IMG/VR virus record: IMGVR_UViG_3300025266_000054 | Coordinates: 1 to 20,859 of that record | Direction: 5' to 3' (one strand) | Origin: a virus | DNA length: 20,859 nt | In this document: positions 1 through 4,464 of the stretch, piece after piece | How the letters are laid out: each line of letters begins with the position of its first letter | How positions within the stretch are numbered: the stretch's first letter is position 1 | The notes under the pieces: generated by a model | What the model was told of the DNA's origin: nothing | The model's database searches: none | The model's input: the letters and a program-made list of their open reading frames with translations, nothing else | Made by a program: the position numbers and the translations under genes

Positions 1-999
1 CAGATACTTTCCTCTGTCGTTACGATTAAAGTCGTACTCAGTCGGCACCGTCACCGGCTTCAATTTGGGCAAAAGCTCGCCCTCAATCGCGTGATCGTTG
101 TAATCACCAACCGTCTCTGGTATCAAAACCTCGCTTTCAGCGCCCCGGCTGCGCACCGCCTGGCTCGCCTCGATGGCTTTAACCTCACCAGTCCTGCTCT
201 CGTCTTGATCAGCAATAAAGACGTGCTTCGCGTTTGGAAAATATTCACTAATCGTCTCAGCAACCGGCTTGAGATTACCGGCATCGAAGCAGCAGATAAC
301 CGGCTGTGCCATGTCTTGAAAATAGCTTGCGGCAGTTGCATAACCTTCAGCGTAATTAATCACCTTTGCGTCTTTGAGCATATGCTCACCAAGAATAAAA
401 AAGGATCCCTTTTTCTTGCTGCCAGTGAGAAATTTCTTGCCGCCATCGTCATCGATGTACTCCAGCCCGACGATCTCAAGCTGCGCGTCCAGAAGGGGGA
501 TGATCAGCCTGCCGTCTTCGTGCTGCCTGAGACCGTGGCCGAGCACCTGCTTGCGCTCAAGGTATGGGTGCTTTTCGCATGGGGTTGACTTCTCCCAAAT
601 GTTCTGGGCTATCTTCGCCGCCTTCGTCTGCTTATTCGCCAGCTCAACCTTTGCCTCTTCCTGAAGCCTCTTTATCTCCTGCTTTTGATCTTCAGTCATC
701 TCGTAACGAGCGCCATTGTTGGGTCGCCATTGCGCTGTAGGATTGACGTGATCCAGCCGGTAATCACCGCACCGGCCATATGGCACACTTTGGTTTAACC
801 ATAGCTGATACCAGCCTGTTAGCTTGCGCTTGCCGTCAACCTCCATGTAAGCACGACCGATTGAGCCGTCCGAGACCAGGCCTTTTTTTGGGTCAACACT
901 CATTCCGGCGCTCAGCAGAAAGTTTTCAAATTCTGATCGAGCATCAGCCGTGAATGGTGTGCTTTGATTTTTTGATGGGCCTGAAACCTTAATTGCCAT
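1..999 (-). CDS. TOPRIM-domain phage DNA primase (partial, C-terminal part beyond left edge)
   Basis: An uninterrupted frame of 333 codons runs from an ATG at 997-999 to the first base of the window, so the gene is cut by the edge and its stop is not visible. The translation has an N-terminal region, a Lys/Glu-rich helix (about residues 100-140) and a TOPRIM domain. The TOPRIM signature is AEGYATA with E218, FDAGN near 238-242, ADQDE with D264 and D266, and GDYND at 298-302. This pattern is that of TOPRIM primases of the phage P4 alpha/TraC type, which make RNA primers with two metal-binding acidic sites. A helicase or DUF927-like part may follow beyond the edge. It is divergent from the SSB cluster. 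Upstream of the ATG there is only a weak Shine-Dalgarno-like AGCGGA, so the start is likely but not certain. Confidence 0.82.
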   Translation of the reverse strand, partial: MAIKVSGPSKNQSTPFTADARSEFENFLLSAGMSVDPKKGLVSDGSIGRAYMEVDGKRKLTGWYQLWLNQSVPYGRCGDYRLDHVNPTAQWRPNNGARYEMTEDQKQEIKRLQEEAKVELANKQTKAAKIAQNIWEKSTPCEKHPYLERKQVLGHGLRQHEDGRLIIPLLDAQLEIVGLEYIDDDGGKKFLTGSKKKGSFFILGEHMLKDAKVINYAEGYATAASYFQDMAQPVICCFDAGNLKPVAETISEYFPNAKHVFIADQDESRTGEVKAIEASQAVRSRGAESEVLIPETVGDYNDHAIEGELLPKLKPVTVPTEYDFNRNDRGKYL

Positions 1000-1013
1000 G
1001 TATTTTTTTCCGC

Positions 1014-1041
1014 TTGCTTTTCAAATATAGGTGTGTACGAT
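1014..1041 (+). promoter_or_regulatory. Putative sigma70-type promoter for the SSB/exonuclease cluster
   Basis: TTGCTT at 1014-1019 and TACGAT at 1036-1041 are spaced by 16 bases in the 77-base divergent gap between primase and SSB. The region just downstream holds an imperfect dyad, GTGTA ... TACAC (about 1032-1057), which could be an operator. The call rests only on matches to the consensus and on position. Confidence 0.4.
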
Positions 1042-1076
1042 AGTGCAAACTTTTACACAAAACAAGGGAAAGCAAC

Positions 1077-1769
1077 ATGGTAATGATCGCAAGCAGTACG
1101 GGTGGTGGTGAATTTGAAGCAGTGCCAATCGGCACGCATAGGGCAATTTGTTACAAGCTGGCGGATGCTGGCACGCGTGAGGAAAAGTTCAAAGAGGAGG
1201 ATGCAAAAAAACGGCATACTGTTTTTTTATTCTTCGAGCTACCAGATTTAAGAACAGCTAAAGATCAGCCTTTCAGCATTTTCAAGCAGTATACATTATC
1301 CTTGAATGAAAACTCAGCCCTGCACAAGGATTTAAAATCTTGGCGCGGCAAAAGTTTTACCGAGGCAGAGCTAAAATCGTTTGATATGGCCAACGTGTTG
1401 GGCGTGAATTGCGATTTAGAGGTTGAGCATACAAGCGGTGGTCGAGCAAAAATTGTTTCAATCTTTAAGCCGGATGGCGGGGCCAAAAAAACTGAAACAG
1501 TAAACGAACAATCATTGTTTGATTTAGAAGACTATTGCAAAGAATTTTCGGGTGAATCGTGCGAAGAAAGTAAAAGTGCGTGCGACATGTTTGCGGATTT
1601 GCCTGCGTTTCTTTGCGAGATGGTCGATCAATCATATGAGATCGCTGCTGCTTACGCAAAAGGTCGAAAAGCTGAGGTGGGTGAGAGCAAAGGTGGTTTG
1701 GCCGCAATGGCTGCAGTAAAAAAGACCGCAGCGCCAGTCGAAGATTTTAACGACGATATTCCGTTTTAA
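1077..1769 (+). CDS. Phage single-stranded DNA-binding protein with bacterial SSB-type C-terminal tip
   Basis: A 230-residue protein with a beta-rich N-terminal region (about 10-135) containing LSLNENSALHKDLKSWRGK (74-92) and a following NVLGVNCDLEVEH block (107-118). This is a pattern I associate with phage ssDNA-binding proteins of the OB-fold type. Residues 150-220 are an acidic then Ala/Lys-rich linker. The protein ends in EDFNDDIPF, nearly identical to the tip of bacterial SSB, which recruits repair and replication enzymes. Its expected job is to coat ssDNA during phage replication and recombination. The start at 1077 is supported by AAGGGA at 1064-1069 with 7-base spacing; another ATG lies two codons later. 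It is the first gene of the plus-strand cluster and directly abuts the next gene (TAAATG). Family call fairly sure; exact Pfam family not checked. Confidence 0.75.
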   Translation: MVMIASSTGGGEFEAVPIGTHRAICYKLADAGTREEKFKEEDAKKRHTVFLFFELPDLRTAKDQPFSIFKQYTLSLNENSALHKDLKSWRGKSFTEAELKSFDMANVLGVNCDLEVEHTSGGRAKIVSIFKPDGGAKKTETVNEQSLFDLEDYCKEFSGESCEESKSACDMFADLPAFLCEMVDQSYEIAAAYAKGRKAEVGESKGGLAAMAAVKKTAAPVEDFNDDIPF

Positions 1770-2204
1770 ATGGACGCTCAACGAATGCTTGCTCGGCTAG
1801 AAAGGGCTTTGAATCAAAAGGGTGAGGCGGTATCTCATTTTTTAGAAAAATATAATTTACCCGCATCGTCATTTTACACAATTAAAAAAACCAAGTTGAT
1901 TAAAGCGGCGGTGAATAAACGTTATTTAGAAGCAATTCGCGATTTTGAGAAAACAACTGTTGATTCAAGTGCAGAAGATATCGTGAATTCGCCGAAGCAT
2001 TACCAGCGAGAAGGCATCGAATGTATAGACGCGATGGTTCAAGTTTACGGTCGTAAGCGTGTGGCTGAGTACGCGGAAATTTCAGCATTCAAATATCAAT
2101 GGCGAGAGAATCTAAAAGGTGACGCTAAAAACGACAAAAAAAAGAAGATTTGGTATACGCGATTTTCTATGGGTGATGACCCTCGCATCGTCGTTGATGT
2201 TTAA
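1770..2204 (+). CDS. DUF3310-domain protein with extra N-terminal helical region
   Basis: A 144-residue protein. The C-terminal half carries the DUF3310 pattern: SPKHYQ (74-79), GIECID (82-87), FKYQWREN (107-114) and a Lys-rich stretch ending in KIWY (126-129). DUF3310 occurs in many phages and includes T7 gp1.7-like proteins linked to nucleotide metabolism, but the function here is not established. Residues 1-62 are an additional helical region with a helix-turn-helix-like section around 15-40 (AVSHFLEKYNLPASSFYTIK). The ATG follows the SSB stop with no gap, and no Shine-Dalgarno sequence is visible, so translation is probably coupled to the SSB gene. A later in-frame ATG at 1785 is possible but has no better ribosome site. 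Confidence 0.68.
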   Translation: MDAQRMLARLERALNQKGEAVSHFLEKYNLPASSFYTIKKTKLIKAAVNKRYLEAIRDFEKTTVDSSAEDIVNSPKHYQREGIECIDAMVQVYGRKRVAEYAEISAFKYQWRENLKGDAKNDKKKKIWYTRFSMGDDPRIVVDV

Positions 2205-2289
2205 AGCAATTGGAATCGTGCAATACAATGGATGGGCCGTTATCAGCGCTTTTTGCGCTGGCATCGTGCTCGGCTTAATGATTTTTTAA
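2197..2289 (+). CDS. Possible 30-residue single-span membrane peptide
   Basis: A short frame beginning ATGTTTAAAGC overlaps the last 8 bases of the DUF3310 gene and ends at TAA 2287-2289, just before the exonuclease ribosome-binding site. The product has a short N-terminal part (MFKAIGIVQYNG) followed by one strongly hydrophobic segment, WAVISAFCAGIVLGLMIF (13-30), that would fit a transmembrane helix. It fills what would otherwise be the only gap of about 94 bases in the cluster. It has no clear Shine-Dalgarno sequence and would depend on coupling to the gene before. Small membrane peptides in phages can be holin-like or host-interaction factors; nothing here decides this. It may also be a chance frame. 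Confidence 0.4.
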   Translation: MFKAIGIVQYNGWAVISAFCAGIVLGLMIF

Positions 2290-2298
2290 GGAGGGTGT

Positions 2299-3093
2299 AT
2301 GCCAGATTTTAAACCGGGGATTTACGAGGATCTCGATTACCCAGCGTATGCAGCAATCACGGTTGATGGTCAGAGAGCGTGGCGGTCGCATGACCTCACT
2401 TCCCTGATCAAGTGCCCGTATACTTGGAAGAACGCCAAGCCATTTAACGAATCACCCGCTTTGTTGGAAGGCCGTGTTCAACACACAGTTTTTCTGGAGC
2501 ATCACAAATTTGATGATGAGTTTGTGATAGAGCCAGAGCACATCAATCGACGCACGAAGATAGGCAAAGAGGAATATGAGGACTGGGCTTCTGGACTAAA
2601 CGGGCGCACACCTTGCAAGCAAGCCCTCTATGATATCTGCATGGAGCGGCGTGAAGTTTTAGCGGACTTCATACCGAAGCCAGAGCACAAGGTTGAGCTG
2701 ACTTTGGTTTTTGAATTCTGCGGCCAACCTTGTAAAGGCAAGCTTGACTGGTACACAGGCACCGATATCTGGGACCTGAAGACCTGCCGAGACGGCTCAC
2801 CGCGTGGATTTAAAAACGCTGTGAACTCGTTCAGGTATTACCAGCAGGCTGCGTTTTATCTCGCCGCTGCTGAATACCTTAATATACCTTGCGACAAATT
2901 TTATTTCTTGGCGCAAGAAAAGGCGCACCCTTATCCGTTCGGTGTTTACACGTTGACGGAGGAGGCTGTGCAGTATGGTCATGCGAAGAACCAGCAAGCG
3001 CTCGAAATTGGCATGAAGTGTCATGAAACCGGCGACTACAGACCCTACAACAACGGCGCTATAACCGAGTTTGATTTAAATGACCTGTGGTAA
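2299..3093 (+). CDS. PD-(D/E)XK phage exonuclease (RecE/exodeoxyribonuclease VIII-like)
   Basis: A 264-residue protein of the RecE C-terminal/YqaJ-like PD-(D/E)XK nuclease superfamily. Visible core elements are an N-terminal H62 in LEGRVQHTVFLEH, E133 in VELTLVF, D150 in KGKLDW, D159 with K161 in WDLKT, and a conserved YYQQAAFYLAA helix (180-190) with Q182. The metal site D150...D159-x-K161 is intact. Family members digest dsDNA 5' to 3', giving single strands for annealing or resection. The start is firmly set by AAGGAGGG at 2288-2295. A recombinase partner such as RecT or Erf is not in the window; the SSB-like protein two genes upstream is the likely partner on DNA. The 3' end overlaps the next gene by 14 bases. 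Confidence 0.82.
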   Translation: MPDFKPGIYEDLDYPAYAAITVDGQRAWRSHDLTSLIKCPYTWKNAKPFNESPALLEGRVQHTVFLEHHKFDDEFVIEPEHINRRTKIGKEEYEDWASGLNGRTPCKQALYDICMERREVLADFIPKPEHKVELTLVFEFCGQPCKGKLDWYTGTDIWDLKTCRDGSPRGFKNAVNSFRYYQQAAFYLAAAEYLNIPCDKFYFLAQEKAHPYPFGVYTLTEEAVQYGHAKNQQALEIGMKCHETGDYRPYNNGAITEFDLNDLW

Positions 3094-3280
3094 GGATTCT
3101 GAGCAAGAAAAAAAATGGGCGGACGATAAAAAATATTACGCCGCCCGATCTGCTTGGAAGCGCAGGCACCAAATCGTTAACGGGAAAGGCTTTACCTGGG
3201 GCCAGTGGTTTCAACGAATGTTTGGTGAAAAGCTGACTGACTATGCTGCTCGCAAAGCCAAGGAAAAATCAGAGGCCTAG
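3080..3280 (+). CDS. Small basic hypothetical protein
   Basis: A 66-residue Lys/Arg- and aromatic-rich protein. It contains a charged N-terminal half (residues 5-30) and a GFTWGQWFQRMFGE stretch (37-50), then a charged C-terminal helix. It overlaps the exonuclease by 14 bases and is the last gene of the left plus-strand cluster, so it is probably co-translated with the exonuclease. No domain is recognised. The basic, Trp-rich composition would fit a nucleic-acid-binding accessory protein, but this is only inference. The frame is read against the exonuclease in a different phase, and there is no strong Shine-Dalgarno sequence. Confidence 0.55.
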   Translation: MTCGKDSEQEKKWADDKKYYAARSAWKRRHQIVNGKGFTWGQWFQRMFGEKLTDYAARKAKEKSEA

Positions 3281-3290
3281 CCGTTCTGTG

Positions 3291-4007
3291 CTACTGGGCA
3301 ACTTCTTCGTAAAGATGAATCGCTCGGCTTCGGTCGTACAGCCAAAAAACCAGAAGGTAACGATCCCCAGACTCGACGGCCAAACCACGGTGCAGATTTG
3401 TGAAGGAAGGGAAAATCAATGCGTGGCCTGTTGGCAGCGGCTTTAGCACGCCGTGGTTGTGAAACTCCGTTCCGCCGCCTACGTAATCGCCAGTGTTCAA
3501 AGGTATAACCACACTGATATCTGCAGACTCATCGTGATGCCAGGCGCCCTGCTGCTTATCTTTTAGGTTGTAATTGGCTATCTGTACGCTTGCAATTTCG
3601 TTCACTTGTCTCTGATACAAGCTATAAATAATAGGCGACAACACATTATGAACGAGGTGCCACATATTTCGGTATAGCTCGGGAACGTGTTGTTTGAGAA
3701 CGATCTCAGGAATTTGGCGCAGCTCATCCTCGCCAGCGTTGGGTTGAAAGCCAATCACCCTACGCATGTTGTCAATTTCTTCACATAACATCTTGCAGTA
3801 TTGCCGTCGAAACAATGGCACCCTGTAAATTTCTGGCCAGATCTTTTTAGTGAATTTTTGTATCGGCATCTTGCCCAGATTTTCGGTACCTTCCTTTGCG
3901 CGAAATTTCGCAATCGCAGGGATAGACTCTTGAACAGCTTTGTACACGGCTTGGTTAATATACCAATGCGACTGTAAAGATAGCATATAATTTTTTAGTG
4001 AATACAT
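3291..4007 (-). CDS. 2-oxoglutarate/Fe(II)-dependent oxygenase (prolyl 4-hydroxylase-like)
   Basis: A 238-residue protein whose C-terminal half is a double-stranded beta-helix dioxygenase. The iron triad is visible: H157-x-D159 in WHHDES, and H206 in NLHRG. R216 in GDRYLLVFW lies ten residues later, as expected for 2-oxoglutarate binding. A GGGTEFHNHG loop (177-186) lies between them. The first 140 residues are helical and not assigned. Such oxygenases are common in aquatic phages; substrates (protein, nucleic acid or small molecule) are usually unknown. It is the only minus-strand gene between plus-strand clusters and is divergent from the gene at 4061, with a shared 53-base control region. 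No good Shine-Dalgarno sequence lies ahead of the ATG at 4007 or of the alternative ATG at 3986. Its stop lies 10 bases from the convergent gene. Confidence 0.85.
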   Translation of the reverse strand: MYSLKNYMLSLQSHWYINQAVYKAVQESIPAIAKFRAKEGTENLGKMPIQKFTKKIWPEIYRVPLFRRQYCKMLCEEIDNMRRVIGFQPNAGEDELRQIPEIVLKQHVPELYRNMWHLVHNVLSPIIYSLYQRQVNEIASVQIANYNLKDKQQGAWHHDESADISVVIPLNTGDYVGGGTEFHNHGVLKPLPTGHALIFPSFTNLHRGLAVESGDRYLLVFWLYDRSRAIHLYEEVAQ

Positions 4008-4009
4008 GT

Positions 4010-4038
4010 TTGTGCGTTAGTCCAATTTTATGTACAAT
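4010..4038 (+). promoter_or_regulatory. Putative sigma70-type promoter for the ribbon-helix-helix gene
   Basis: TTGTGC at 4010-4015 and TACAAT at 4033-4038 are separated by 17 bases, a near-ideal arrangement 22 bases upstream of the start at 4061. The -35 box lies only 2 bases from the start codon of the divergent oxygenase gene. TGTACA at 4031-4036 is palindromic. Confidence 0.5.
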
Positions 4039-4050
4039 CCGACAGTCTAC

Positions 4051-4056
4051 AGGAGG
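4051..4056 (+). promoter_or_regulatory. Strong Shine-Dalgarno site that sets the start of the next gene
   Basis: AGGAGG lies 4 bases before the tandem ATGATG at 4061-4066. It rules out the longer frame that opens at 3998, which would put the ribosome site and the promoter inside the coding sequence. Confidence 0.75.
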
Positions 4057-4060
4057 ATTA

Positions 4061-4225
4061 ATGATGGATACAGAGTTACATACCGCTCGCCAGAGAAAAT
4101 CTTTGGCAGTCGATCAAAAAACGTATGACTTGTTGGAAGAGATTTGCTTTCAAGAAAGGCGAACCCGCATTGAGCAGCTCAAGATTTTAATCGAGCAGGA
4201 GCACAAGCGGATCTTTGACAAATGA
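4061..4225 (+). CDS. Small ribbon-helix-helix-like protein, possible repressor
   Basis: A 54-residue protein. A short strand KSLAVD (14-19) is followed by two predicted helices, QKTYDLLEEICFQE and RTRIEQLKILIEQE. This strand-helix-helix order and size match Arc/CopG/MetJ-type ribbon-helix-helix DNA-binding proteins, which bind operators as dimers. It has its own promoter and a strong ribosome site. It sits beside the divergent oxygenase promoter, which would suit autoregulation or control of that gene (inference). It overlaps the next gene by 4 bases (ATGA). An alternative start is the second ATG at 4064. Confidence 0.62.
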   Translation: MMDTELHTARQRKSLAVDQKTYDLLEEICFQERRTRIEQLKILIEQEHKRIFDK

Positions 4226-4464
4226 GTATTTTTAAAACCAAGAAAATGTTACCTCCAAGCTATCGCCCACCGCTCGAAGCTTCTGAGATCATTCAGTTAT
4301 TCAGTCAGTTAACCCTGCACCAACAGGCTGCTCTGATGCGCCTCATGAGCCGCAACCTCGTCATTAAAACCGGCGGCGATGAGATCATGGGCTATGAATT
4401 AGATTACAACGTTGACGGCGCAATGGTTGCCGCTACGCTTGCCGAAGACGAAGACGAAGACTAG
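4222..4464 (+). CDS. Small acidic-tailed hypothetical protein
   Basis: An 80-residue protein. A Pro-rich basic N-terminus (MSIFKTKKMLPPSYRPP) is followed by a helical segment, EIIQLFSQLTLHQQAALMRLM (22-42), and it ends in an acidic run, EDEDED. No family is recognised. It starts inside the stop of the preceding gene (ATGA), so the two are probably translated together from the promoter at 4010. Its TAG stop at 4462-4464 overlaps the TAG stop of the convergent virion gene. Confidence 0.6.
   Translation: MSIFKTKKMLPPSYRPPLEASEIIQLFSQLTLHQQAALMRLMSRNLVIKTGGDEIMGYELDYNVDGAMVAATLAEDEDED
4461..4464. other. Shared CTAG stop codons of two convergent genes
   Basis: The palindrome CTAG supplies TAG (4462-4464) for the plus-strand gene and TAG (4461-4463 read on the minus strand) for the large virion gene. 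There is therefore no intergenic terminator between the left and right gene blocks. Confidence 0.85.

Noticed and set aside
91-588. 165-codon plus-strand frame
   Set aside because: It lies wholly opposite the primase frame, which has clear TOPRIM motifs; no ribosome site or recognisable domain.
880-900. T-run after GGCC as a terminator
   Set aside because: It lies inside the primase coding sequence and has no stable stem before the T-run on either strand.
3243-3446. 67-codon plus-strand frame across the convergent junction
   Set aside because: It overlaps the end of the small basic gene and the 3' end of the oxygenase, has no ribosome site, and shows no domain.
3998-4060. N-terminal extension of the ribbon-helix-helix gene to ATG 3998
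   Set aside because: The AGGAGG at 4051-4056 and the promoter at 4010-4038 lie inside this extension, so the start at 4061 is much better.
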